Assembly (NCBI GenBank): GCA_039969155.1
Contig: JBDVOJ010000099.1
Coordinates: forward strand, 1-64,000
Direction of reading: 5' to 3'
Length of the DNA stretch: 64,000 bases
From: GCA-002733465 sp039969155
GTDB taxonomy: Bacteria > Pseudomonadota > Gammaproteobacteria > Enterobacterales > Kangiellaceae
Positions 36,692 to 45,122 of the stretch are shown one piece after another. Each line of letters begins with the position of its first letter. Within the stretch, counting starts at the first letter, position 1. Both the position numbers and the translations under genes were made by a program. Under the pieces are notes generated by a model that was not told the origin of the DNA, searched no databases, and saw only the letters and a list, made by a program, of their open reading frames with translations.

Positions 36692-36782
36692 TTTTGAAAT
36701 TTGAAGCCCCACTGACAGTTTTAATTAAATACTTACGCTGAGTTGAATCAGCAAAGAAACAATAAAAAGAGGAAAAAAGATA

Positions 36783-37112
36783 ATGTTTATTTCTAGTGTA
36801 CAAGCTGCAGAAGCGGCGCCAGCGGGAGCAGACGGAACCAGTACTATCATTATGATGGTGCTATTCGCTGTAGTGTTTTATTTCCTTTTAATACGCCCAC
36901 AAAGCAAGCGCGCTAAAGAACATAAGAATATGTTGGAAGCGATTCAAAAAGGTGATGAGGTAGTCACAAGTGGCGGCATCATTGGTAAAGTCAGTAAGAT
37001 TACCGAAGGATTTATTATCTTAAATGTTGCAGCTAACGTAGAAATGAAATTTCAAAAGCATGCAGTTACTGCGACGCTTCCAAAAGGTACCATCAAAGGT
37101 ATTAATGAATAA
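36783..37112 (+). CDS. yajC: Sec translocon accessory protein YajC
   Basis: This 109-residue protein has a single membrane helix (about 21-38, TSTIIMMVLFAVVFYFLLI) followed by RPQSKRAKEHKNML and GDEVVTSGGIIGKV, the YajC signature. YajC binds SecDF and associates with SecYEG. GAGGAAAAAAGATA before the ATG supplies the ribosome site. It lies in its standard place before secD. Confidence 0.97.
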   Translation: MFISSVQAAEAAPAGADGTSTIIMMVLFAVVFYFLLIRPQSKRAKEHKNMLEAIQKGDEVVTSGGIIGKVSKITEGFIILNVAANVEMKFQKHAVTATLPKGTIKGINE

Positions 37113-37195
37113 ATAATTTACCTGATGTGATTTCTGGAATGCTAGAAATCACAGGACAATGGGTATAGTTTGACCCAAAAATTGAGATAAATTTT

Positions 37196-39097
37196 ATGTT
37201 TGCAAATCAAGATCATTTACGACCTATCAACACATTTCCGGCATGGAAATATATAATGTTGGTAGTTTTGCTTATTGTTGGAGTGCTTTTTGCGTTACCC
37301 AATATATATCCACCTGATCCGGCGATCCAAATCACTAAAGAAAACGGTTCATTGATTGAAGCTTCATTGTTCAAGGATATTCAAGATCGTTTAATTGAAA
37401 AAGGATTAACTTTAAAGTCAGCGAAAGTGGAAGATGGAAAATCGCTGATCCGGTTTTCTAACAAAGATGATCAGTTCAAAGCGAGCGCTGAAGTACCAAA
37501 GTTTTTATCAAGTAAGGGTTTTAACGAACATGTTGTAGCAATTAATTTAGCGCCAACCACCCCGCAATGGCTAAAGTCCATGGGCGGGGCGCCATTGAAT
37601 TTAGGGCTCGATTTACGTGGTGGTGTTCAGTTTCTAATGCAGGTCGATATGGACTCGGCAATGGATAGCCGACTTAAACAGTATGTCACCGAACTTAAAA
37701 CGCTCATGCGTGAGAATAACCTTCATTATTCCTCGATTGTAAAGTCAAGTAACTCGCAAATTATTGCTCGCTATAGAACTGAAGAGTTGCGAGATAACGC
37801 GGAAGTGCAAATTAGGACGTCATACAATGATTTTCAGACTAGAACTCGTGAAAATGGCGAGATTTACGAAGTAGTGCTAGACCTAAATGACGCCATTATC
37901 AAAGAAGCACAAGATTATGCTGTAGACCAAAACATCGCAACGTTCAGAAATCGAATTAACGAACTAGGCGTTGCAGAACCCCTTATCCAAAAGCAAGGTA
38001 AAGATCGAATATTGATTCAGTTACCTGGAGTGCAAGATTCTGCACAAGCGAAAAGAATCTTGGGAAAAACAGCAACATTAGAATTTAGAATGGTCGACCA
38101 AGGCGCTAACCCTGACGCGCGTAGAGCTCCAGCAGGATCTGAAAAAATCAGAGACCAAAATGGCGGCTTGTCTTGGATTGTAAAGAAAAAAATCATCGTG
38201 AGCGGTACCCAGATAGTTGATGCAAAGCCAGGATTTGATCCTCAAAGCGGTCAACCACAAATCAGTGTAACGCTAGATAGCGATGGCGGCGCAAAGATGT
38301 TGGCGAACACTACTAAGAATACCGGCAAGCTTATGGCTATTGTAATGGTTGAGACAAAAGCTATCTATGAAAGGACTGAAACGGGTGAACTTAAAGTTGT
38401 CGCTAACGAAACCATTAAAGAAGTAGTTAGTGCCCCAAGAATTAACGGTGTTTTCGGTTCTAAATTCCAAGTAACAGGAAGTTATACACCTGCTGAAGCC
38501 AGTGAATTTGCATTAATTCTTAGAGCCGGATCGTTAAAGGCTCCTACTTTCATTATTGAAGAACGAACTATCGGCCCAAGTCTCGGTGAAGAAAATATTA
38601 AAATGGGAATGCAGTCCATCGTAGTTGGTTTTGTTGCGGTACTAATCTTTATGCTTATTTATTACAAGCTGTTCGGATTAATTGCCAATATCGCATTGTT
38701 TACTAATTTGATTTTTATCGTTGCTATTATGTCTCTCATTCCCGGAGCGACCTTAACCCTTCCAGGGATTGCAGGGATAGTTTTAACTGTCGGTATGGCG
38801 GTTGATGCAAACGTTCTCATCTTTGAAAGAATTCGTGAAGAATTGGCCGATAAAGTCAACCCCGCACAAGCAATTCATGCAGGTTACGATAAGGCGTTTT
38901 CTACCATTGCCGATGCGAATGTGACAACCTTGATAGCCGCTTTAGTACTTTTAACAGTTGGCTCAGGTCCAGTAGCAGGATTCGCAGTTACCTTACTGAT
39001 CGGAATTATAACGTCGATGTTTACTGCGATAGTCGGAACTCGAGCTGTGGTAAATCTAATTTATGGCGGAAAATCCGTCAAAAAGTTATCGATATAA
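37196..39097 (+). CDS. secD: Protein translocase subunit SecD
   Basis: SecD with SecF uses the proton gradient to pull proteins across the inner membrane. The 633-residue protein has one N-terminal helix (about 20-40), a large periplasmic P1 domain beginning near LDLRGGVQFLMQVD, and five C-terminal helices with GMAVDANVLIFERIREEL, the RND-type proton-pathway region. It is 84 bp after yajC and 13 bp before secF. Confidence 0.98.
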   Translation: MFANQDHLRPINTFPAWKYIMLVVLLIVGVLFALPNIYPPDPAIQITKENGSLIEASLFKDIQDRLIEKGLTLKSAKVEDGKSLIRFSNKDDQFKASAEVPKFLSSKGFNEHVVAINLAPTTPQWLKSMGGAPLNLGLDLRGGVQFLMQVDMDSAMDSRLKQYVTELKTLMRENNLHYSSIVKSSNSQIIARYRTEELRDNAEVQIRTSYNDFQTRTRENGEIYEVVLDLNDAIIKEAQDYAVDQNIATFRNRINELGVAEPLIQKQGKDRILIQLPGVQDSAQAKRILGKTATLEFRMVDQGANPDARRAPAGSEKIRDQNGGLSWIVKKKIIVSGTQIVDAKPGFDPQSGQPQISVTLDSDGGAKMLANTTKNTGKLMAIVMVETKAIYERTETGELKVVANETIKEVVSAPRINGVFGSKFQVTGSYTPAEASEFALILRAGSLKAPTFIIEERTIGPSLGEENIKMGMQSIVVGFVAVLIFMLIYYKLFGLIANIALFTNLIFIVAIMSLIPGATLTLPGIAGIVLTVGMAVDANVLIFERIREELADKVNPAQAIHAGYDKAFSTIADANVTTLIAALVLLTVGSGPVAGFAVTLLIGIITSMFTAIVGTRAVVNLIYGGKSVKKLSI

Positions 39098-39110
39098 GAG
39101 GCAATAAAAA

Positions 39111-40055
39111 ATGCAAATATTAAAGTCTAATTTGAATATCGATTTTATCAAATATCGAAAACCGGCGACATTTTTCTCCGCTATATTACTAATAGTTTCG
39201 ATTGGCTCTATTTTTTCGAACGGATTAAATCTTGGACTCGACTTTACCGGCGGAACTTTGATAGAAGTCCGCTATGAGCAAGACGCCGAGCGTGATGCTG
39301 TTCAAAAGCAATTAGAACAAGCTGGATTCACTAAAACTGTTGTTCAGTATTTTGGTACATCCAAAGATTTAACCATTCGTTTAGCTCCTCAAATGGATAG
39401 GAAAGCGGATGAAATAGGCAATGACGTACTAAGTGCGCTCAGAGCAGAGTCTGATAGCAAAGTGACCATGCGAAGAATCGAGTTTGTCGGACCGGCGGTT
39501 GGTGATGAGCTCGCTGAGGATGGTGGTCTAGCCATGTTGGTCGCGCTGATTTTTATCATGATTTATGTTTCAATGCGATTTGAGTGGAAGTTCGCCTTAG
39601 GTTCTGTGGCGGCTCTAGCACATGATGTCATTATCACTTTAGGGTTTTTCTCCTTAATTGGAATGGAGTTTAACCTCACAGTGTTAGCAGCTTTGTTAGC
39701 GGTAATTGGTTATTCTTTGAATGACACGATTGTTGTTTTCGATCGAATAAGAGAGAATTTCTTAAAGCTAAGAAAATCAGATTCTGAAAAGATTGTGAAT
39801 ACATCTTTAAATCAAACGCTAGCAAGAACCTTAATGACATCCATTACAACCTTATTGGTATTACTTGCATTGTTTTTCCTCGGTGGAGAACTAATTCACG
39901 GTTTTGCCACTGCGTTGATCGCAGGTGTCTTTATCGGAACATATTCATCAATTTATGTTGCAAGTAATGTGGCACTCGCTCTTGGAATTACTAAAGATGA
40001 TTTAATGCCCATTGAAGTTGAAAAAGAAGGCGCTGATCAAGACGCGCTGATGTAA
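39111..40055 (+). CDS. secF: Protein translocase subunit SecF
   Basis: This 314-residue protein has six predicted membrane helices and a small periplasmic domain. Signatures are LGLDFTGGTLIEVRYE, VGDELAEDGG and AVIGYSLNDTIVVFDRIREN, which holds the conserved D-R pair used with SecD. The order yajC-secD-secF is kept, and a terminator follows. Confidence 0.98.
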   Translation: MQILKSNLNIDFIKYRKPATFFSAILLIVSIGSIFSNGLNLGLDFTGGTLIEVRYEQDAERDAVQKQLEQAGFTKTVVQYFGTSKDLTIRLAPQMDRKADEIGNDVLSALRAESDSKVTMRRIEFVGPAVGDELAEDGGLAMLVALIFIMIYVSMRFEWKFALGSVAALAHDVIITLGFFSLIGMEFNLTVLAALLAVIGYSLNDTIVVFDRIRENFLKLRKSDSEKIVNTSLNQTLARTLMTSITTLLVLLALFFLGGELIHGFATALIAGVFIGTYSSIYVASNVALALGITKDDLMPIEVEKEGADQDALM

Positions 40056-40104
40056 CAGAACTATAAGCGGTTAGAGTTAATTCAAAATTTAAACGCTTAA
40101 TCTC

Positions 40105-40140
40105 GGCCCTCACAATTGATGTGAGGGCCTTTTTATTTTT
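40105..40140 (+). terminator. Terminator of the queA-tgt-yajC-secDF operon
   Basis: A 9-bp stem (GGCCCTCAC with GTGAGGGCC), a 7-nt loop and a long T-rich tail lie about 50 bp after secF. Confidence 0.92.
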
Positions 40141-40193
40141 AATGGTCAATTATTAGACTATAATTAACTATCAAACTTTTCCTCGGAACACCA

Positions 40194-42107
40194 ATGTCCT
40201 CCAAAAATAGTGAAAACAACAATCAACCGGCCAGCAATGAACCGGTCAACAATGAAGAAGCATCTGTTAATCAGTTTAAGTTTAGTGAGCTAGGATTACC
40301 AAATGATGTTTTAAGAGTTCTTGATGAGATTGGCTATGAAACGCCTTCTCCTATTCAAGCTCAAAGTATCCCTGTGTTGCAAAACGGATCAGATATTATT
40401 GGACAAGCGCAAACCGGAACCGGTAAAACAGCCGCTTTCGCGTTACCATTATTGGGTAAAATTGATCTTAAACTTAAACAGCCTCAAGCATTAGTATTAG
40501 CACCAACAAGAGAATTAGCCATTCAAGTTGCGGAAGCTATTTCTACCTATTCTAAATACATGAAAGGCCTTCAGGTCGCTGCTATTTACGGTGGGCAATC
40601 CTTTCCAGTGCAATTAAAGCAACTTGCACGTGGACCTCAAATCATTGTGGGTACTCCAGGCAGAGTGATGGACCATATGCGTAAAGGAAAAATTAAATGG
40701 GATCACATGCACACCTTAGTACTGGACGAAGCCGACGAGATGTTGCGTATGGGGTTCTTGGAGGATGTAGAATGGGTACTCGAACAAACCCCTGATGATC
40801 GCCAAATCGCTTTGTTCTCGGCGACTATGCCTAAAGAAATAAAGCGGATTGCAGAGCGATTCTTAAACGATCCTCAAGAGATTAGAATTAAAACCAAAAC
40901 ATCGACAGCGACCACTATCGAACAGTCTTTCTTAAGCGTTTCTCATCATAATAAGTTGGATGCTCTCACTCGAATTCTAGAAGTTGAAGAAACTGATGCG
41001 ATTATTATTTTTGCTCGGACTAAAACTGCAACAACCGAGTTAGCCGATCGTCTTAATGCGAGAGGTTATGCAGCTGCAGCTATTAATGGTGATATGCAAC
41101 AGTCGGCAAGAGAAAAAACCATTGAACAACTCAAGAACGGTCGGTTAGATATTCTTGTTGCAACGGATGTTGCGGCGAGGGGGTTGGATGTACCTAGAAT
41201 TTCCCATGTAGTTAACTACGATATTACCCAAGATGTTGAGTCATACGTGCATCGAATTGGGCGAACCGGTCGAGCAGGTCGCGAAGGAAAAGCGATTTTA
41301 TTTGTGACTCCTCGTGAAAAGAGAATGCTCTACCTAATCGAAAAAACGACGGGCAAAAAGATACAGCGAATTGGCTTACCAACTACTGAAGAAATCAACG
41401 ATCAGCGAGTCGATCGGTTTAAGTCCAAAATAACAGAGAAAATTAATTCGGGAGATTTAGCACCCTATTTAGAAATATTAGAAAGCTATCAATTAGAAAC
41501 CGATCAAACTGGTATTCAAATAGCTGCCGCTTTGGCCAGTTTAGCGCACGATAAATCACCACTTTTAGTTGAAGATATGCCTTCACCGAAAATGCAGAGA
41601 CAAGAAAGGCGGGACAATGATCGTGATTCAAATCGCAGAGAGAAAAAGAAGCACCGTAAAGGTCGTGATGGCGAAGGTCGTTCCGGAAAAGATTTTCCTA
41701 AAGAAGCGGAAGCATTAGAAGAGTTTCCCAAAATAGAAATGCAACGTTACGTCATGATGGTAGGTTTTCATGCTGGGATCAAACCTGGAAATGTTGTAGG
41801 TGCTATCGCCAATGAGATTGATATTGAAAGCAAATATATCGGACATATTAAAATCTATGATGATTTTTCCACTGTGGATTTACCAGGAAAATTGCCTAAA
41901 GATGCGTTGTCACACTTAAAGAAAGTAAGAGTGTGTGGAAAGCCGATGAACCTGACTAAAGCAGTTGACTTTAATATGGATAAGCTCAAAGGTGATAGCG
42001 GCAAAGGACGACGTTCTAGTGGAAAATCCAAAGGGAAGTTTGACGGCGATAAGAAAGAAGAGATGCACGGAAAAAGTAAACGCAAACCTCGGCGTTCTAA
42101 AAAGTAA
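40194..42107 (+). CDS. deaD: DEAD-box RNA helicase of the DeaD/CsdA type
   Basis: This is a 637-residue helicase. The Q motif GYETPSPIQAQSIP, the Walker A AQTGTGKT, PTRELA, TPGRVMDHM, LDEADEML, SAT, VATDVAARGLD and HRIGRTGR are all present. After the core comes a charged linker (about 465-505), a DbpA-type RNA-binding domain (about 512-590, RYVMMVGFHAGI... to PMNLTKA) and a basic tail ending in KSKRKPRRSKK. That domain order is typical of DeaD, which helps ribosome assembly and mRNA unwinding in the cold. The gene stands alone between two terminators. Confidence 0.94.
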   Translation: MSSKNSENNNQPASNEPVNNEEASVNQFKFSELGLPNDVLRVLDEIGYETPSPIQAQSIPVLQNGSDIIGQAQTGTGKTAAFALPLLGKIDLKLKQPQALVLAPTRELAIQVAEAISTYSKYMKGLQVAAIYGGQSFPVQLKQLARGPQIIVGTPGRVMDHMRKGKIKWDHMHTLVLDEADEMLRMGFLEDVEWVLEQTPDDRQIALFSATMPKEIKRIAERFLNDPQEIRIKTKTSTATTIEQSFLSVSHHNKLDALTRILEVEETDAIIIFARTKTATTELADRLNARGYAAAAINGDMQQSAREKTIEQLKNGRLDILVATDVAARGLDVPRISHVVNYDITQDVESYVHRIGRTGRAGREGKAILFVTPREKRMLYLIEKTTGKKIQRIGLPTTEEINDQRVDRFKSKITEKINSGDLAPYLEILESYQLETDQTGIQIAAALASLAHDKSPLLVEDMPSPKMQRQERRDNDRDSNRREKKKHRKGRDGEGRSGKDFPKEAEALEEFPKIEMQRYVMMVGFHAGIKPGNVVGAIANEIDIESKYIGHIKIYDDFSTVDLPGKLPKDALSHLKKVRVCGKPMNLTKAVDFNMDKLKGDSGKGRRSSGKSKGKFDGDKKEEMHGKSKRKPRRSKK

Positions 42108-42124
42108 ATCAACTAGCGGTTTGT

Positions 42125-42155
42125 AAAAAAAGGGAAGCGATAGCTTCCCTTTTTT
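42125..42155. terminator. Bidirectional terminator after deaD
   Basis: Seven A, stem GGGAAGC, loop GATA, GCTTCCC and six T form a palindrome between deaD and the convergent peptidase gene. Confidence 0.93.
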
Positions 42156-42194
42156 GTCATCTAAAAACGATGAATTAAACAACCATAAACCTGT

Positions 42195-44330
42195 TTACCA
42201 GATCTTCACTCGTTCTTCTGGCGCACGGTACATTTTGTCATCCGGTTTAACCTCATATGCTTTCATAAATTCAGGCATATTCATTAGAGTACCGTTGCCT
42301 CTAAAAGGAGCCGGCGAGTGCGGACCTTGTGCTATTTGCCGTCTAAGCGCTTCTTCTCGGAATTTGTATGCCCAAATTTGAGCCCAAGACATAAAGAACC
42401 TTTGCTCGCCAGTAAACCCATCGATAACTGGAGCCGGCTTGTCTTTTTGTGATAATACAAACGCTCTATGCGCGATTGTCAGGCCGCCTAAATCACCGAT
42501 ATTTTCACCTAGGGTTAATTTGCCATTCAGGTGTTCACCCGGTAGTGGTTCGAATTGCGAATATTGATCCGCCAATTTTTGAGTTCTTAATTCAAACTCT
42601 TCGAGATCTTTATCAGTCCACCAGTTTCTAAGAACGCCATCGCCATCAGACTTAGCTCCTTGGTCATCAAAACCATGCCCCATCTCGTGGCCTATAACTC
42701 CGCCTATCCCACCGTAATTAACGGCATCGTCAGCCTCCATATTAAAGAAAGGTGGTTGCAATATTGCCGCTGGAAAAACGATTTCATTCATACTTGGACT
42801 GTAATAGGCGTTAACTGTTTGAGGAGACATACCCCATTCGGTTTTATCAATTGGCTTGCCCAATTTGTTAATTTCATAGTTATGACGATATTCTGACGCA
42901 CGCTGATAATTTCCGGCTAAATCATCGGCTTTGATCTCAAGTGCTGAATAGTCTCTCCACTTATCAGGGTAACCAATTTTAGGAGTGAATTTTGCCAGCT
43001 TATCGAGAGCTTGCTCTTTGGTTTTTTCACTCATCCAATCAAGTCCAATAATCGCTTCCTTGTAAGCCACTCTGAGATTTTCGACAAGTTGGATCATTTT
43101 TGCTTTTGCTTCAGGTTTGAAATGTTTTTGTACGTAGATTTTTCCTACCACTTCACCTAATAATCGGTTAACCGAGTTAACTCCACGTTTCCATCTTGCT
43201 TCTTGGGTTGGCGTTCCGCTGAGTTTTGTCGAATAAAAGTCGAAGTTTTGTTTATCGAAGTCCTCACTTAAAATCCCGGAAGCTGCATTAATTAAGGTCC
43301 ATTTAAAATAGCTCTTCCACTGTTCAACACTAGTCTCATTAAAAAGCTTGGAGAAATTTTCGAAATAGGACTTTTCTCGTACAATGATATCCTTTTCATT
43401 TTGAATGCCGGCAGTGGTCATGTAAGCATTCCAATTAAAGTTTGGAGTTAAGCCACTTAAGTCGGCTTGAGCGACCTTGTTGTATGTTTTACTTCGATCG
43501 CGCCTTTCTGTTCTACTCCAATGTAAATCGGCTATCGCGGTTTCCAACGCCATAATTTGCTCGGCCTTTGCCGCACTATTGTCAATGTTAGCCAGCGCCA
43601 GCATCTTTTCTACATGGATTAGGTAATCGGCTCTTAATTGAACAGACTTTTCATCATCTTTGAAATAATACTGTTTATCCGGTAAGCCTAAACCTGATTG
43701 GGTAAAGTATGTGATATAGCTAGTTGGGTTTTTTACATCATTGTTAACCCAAAATCCAAAGGGAGCATCGCTACCGATAATCTGAGTATGTGCGAAATAA
43801 CTCGCTATATCGTCGTGGGATTTAAGTGAATCAATCTTGTTTAGCTCAGGAAGCAAAGGTGAAACACCAAGTTGATTGAGTTTTTCGACATTCATAAAGC
43901 TGTTATACAAATCGCCAACTTTTTGTGCATCTGAACCTGGTTTTACGTCGGTGAGCTTTGCCGTTTCTTCGATTATGGCTTTCACATCTCGTCGAGACTT
44001 ATCTCTTAATACCGTAAATGAACCATAAGTTGACTTGTCTTCAGGAATAGCGGTGTTGTCTAGCCAGTTTCCGTTGACGTAGCGATAGAAGTCGTCTTGC
44101 GGACGTACACTCGTATCCATATGGTCTAGAGTAATACCGGACTTAAGTGCCGGTATTTCGGCAGCTTTTGTTTCAGCAGTTTCGCTTGTGCTTGCTTGTT
44201 TTGGAGCTTCTTGTGAACAAGCCGCTAATAGAGTCGCGCCAAACAGGCTTGCGACTACTTTTTTATTCCACAAACGAGTATTAATTTGTGAGGTATTTAT
44301 GGGGGGTGAGAATTTCAGCTTTGTTTTCAC
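42195..44330 (-). CDS. pepO: M13-family metallopeptidase lipoprotein (PepO-like)
   Basis: This is a 711-residue neprilysin/PepO-like zinc endopeptidase. The N-terminus has a hydrophobic signal with a lipobox (ATLLAACSQ), so it is probably a lipoprotein. Its signal peptide is preceded by an unusually long region of about 25 residues. The zinc motif VIGHEMGH is at about residue 548, the third-ligand region is LGENIGDLGG, and NAYYSPSMNEIVFPAAILQPPFF is the M13 substrate-binding block. Periplasmic peptide degradation is the likely role. Confidence 0.93.
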   Translation of the reverse strand: MKTKLKFSPPINTSQINTRLWNKKVVASLFGATLLAACSQEAPKQASTSETAETKAAEIPALKSGITLDHMDTSVRPQDDFYRYVNGNWLDNTAIPEDKSTYGSFTVLRDKSRRDVKAIIEETAKLTDVKPGSDAQKVGDLYNSFMNVEKLNQLGVSPLLPELNKIDSLKSHDDIASYFAHTQIIGSDAPFGFWVNNDVKNPTSYITYFTQSGLGLPDKQYYFKDDEKSVQLRADYLIHVEKMLALANIDNSAAKAEQIMALETAIADLHWSRTERRDRSKTYNKVAQADLSGLTPNFNWNAYMTTAGIQNEKDIIVREKSYFENFSKLFNETSVEQWKSYFKWTLINAASGILSEDFDKQNFDFYSTKLSGTPTQEARWKRGVNSVNRLLGEVVGKIYVQKHFKPEAKAKMIQLVENLRVAYKEAIIGLDWMSEKTKEQALDKLAKFTPKIGYPDKWRDYSALEIKADDLAGNYQRASEYRHNYEINKLGKPIDKTEWGMSPQTVNAYYSPSMNEIVFPAAILQPPFFNMEADDAVNYGGIGGVIGHEMGHGFDDQGAKSDGDGVLRNWWTDKDLEEFELRTQKLADQYSQFEPLPGEHLNGKLTLGENIGDLGGLTIAHRAFVLSQKDKPAPVIDGFTGEQRFFMSWAQIWAYKFREEALRRQIAQGPHSPAPFRGNGTLMNMPEFMKAYEVKPDDKMYRAPEERVKIW

Positions 44331-44584
44331 AATAGCCTCCCTTATATCTAGTAATTATTTTTAAATGAGTTTAAAACTGGTCAGAATTCTCATCTGCATA
44401 GCGATTTAGAGCGCTTGCAAGAGAAATTGTCGGTCATGAGACCACATTTTTGGCCGAATAAGCAAGATGTAGCTAAACTAAATTTAGTTACTGAATGTGT
44501 TGATTACGCTGAGAAATAGCCCGATTGAGAAACCTCTCGCTGAGATAAATCGAGAGTTTATTGTAGGAAATAACGAGAATTATA

Positions 44585-45022
44585 ATGAGTGATACTGTAA
44601 AAACTTATGAAGCCATAGATTCAGGCTTATTAGTTGCATTGCCAAATCCTTCAGATGCAGCTTATGAGATCAAAATCAAAGTTCCTGAATTTACCTTTCT
44701 GGGGGTCGGTGGACAGCCTGACTTTGCTCAGATCTATCTGACTTTTTACCCAAAAAATAAGATTATTGAGTTAAAAGCCCTAAAACTCTATGTGTATCAA
44801 TTAAGAGACATCATTGTTTCTTATGAGCGGCTGATCAATATTATTTATGATCAGTTAATGGAGACCTACGACCCAGATAGATTGCGGATTGTGATGAACT
44901 GTAATCCACGTGGCGGGATAAGCTCTCATTTGACTATCGATTCTGACTGGAAAAGTCGTGGCGGTGAGGAAAAATACAAAGATTGGTTAGGTAATAATGA
45001 TGAGTGGCAAAGGCTCGATTAA
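44585..45022 (+). CDS. QueF-family protein lacking the catalytic cysteine
   Basis: This 145-residue protein is shaped like short (YkvM-type) 7-cyano-7-deazaguanine reductases, which reduce preQ0 to preQ1 with NADPH. Seen: PEFTFLGVGGQPDFAQIYL (33-51), the QueF motif ELKALKLY (62-69), E81 at the place of the substrate-binding glutamate, and NPRGGIS. Compared from memory with B. subtilis QueF, the EFTSLCPKTGQPDF block has become EFTFLGVG-GQPDF: the cysteine that forms the thioimide with preQ0 is gone (G40) and one residue is deleted. The histidine before E81 is also changed, to Y80. The only cysteine, C106, is elsewhere. So the fold seems kept but the reductase chemistry lost. It is monocistronic. 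Its role is unknown. Confidence 0.8.
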   Translation: MSDTVKTYEAIDSGLLVALPNPSDAAYEIKIKVPEFTFLGVGGQPDFAQIYLTFYPKNKIIELKALKLYVYQLRDIIVSYERLINIIYDQLMETYDPDRLRIVMNCNPRGGISSHLTIDSDWKSRGGEEKYKDWLGNNDEWQRLD

Positions 45023-45050
45023 AATCTGAGTGATCTGCTGATGCATTAAA

Positions 45051-45084
45051 AACAAAAAAGCTCCATTCGTGGAGCTTTTTTGTT
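45051..45084. terminator. Bidirectional terminator with TTCG loop
   Basis: A 15-bp palindrome (arms built on AAAAAAGCTCCA and TGGAGCTTTTTT) is closed by a stable TTCG tetraloop, between the QueF-like gene and the convergent lipoprotein gene. Confidence 0.94.
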
Positions 45085-45122
45085 TTAGGGGCGGACTAAA
45101 AGGTTTAAATTGATTGGGCGGG

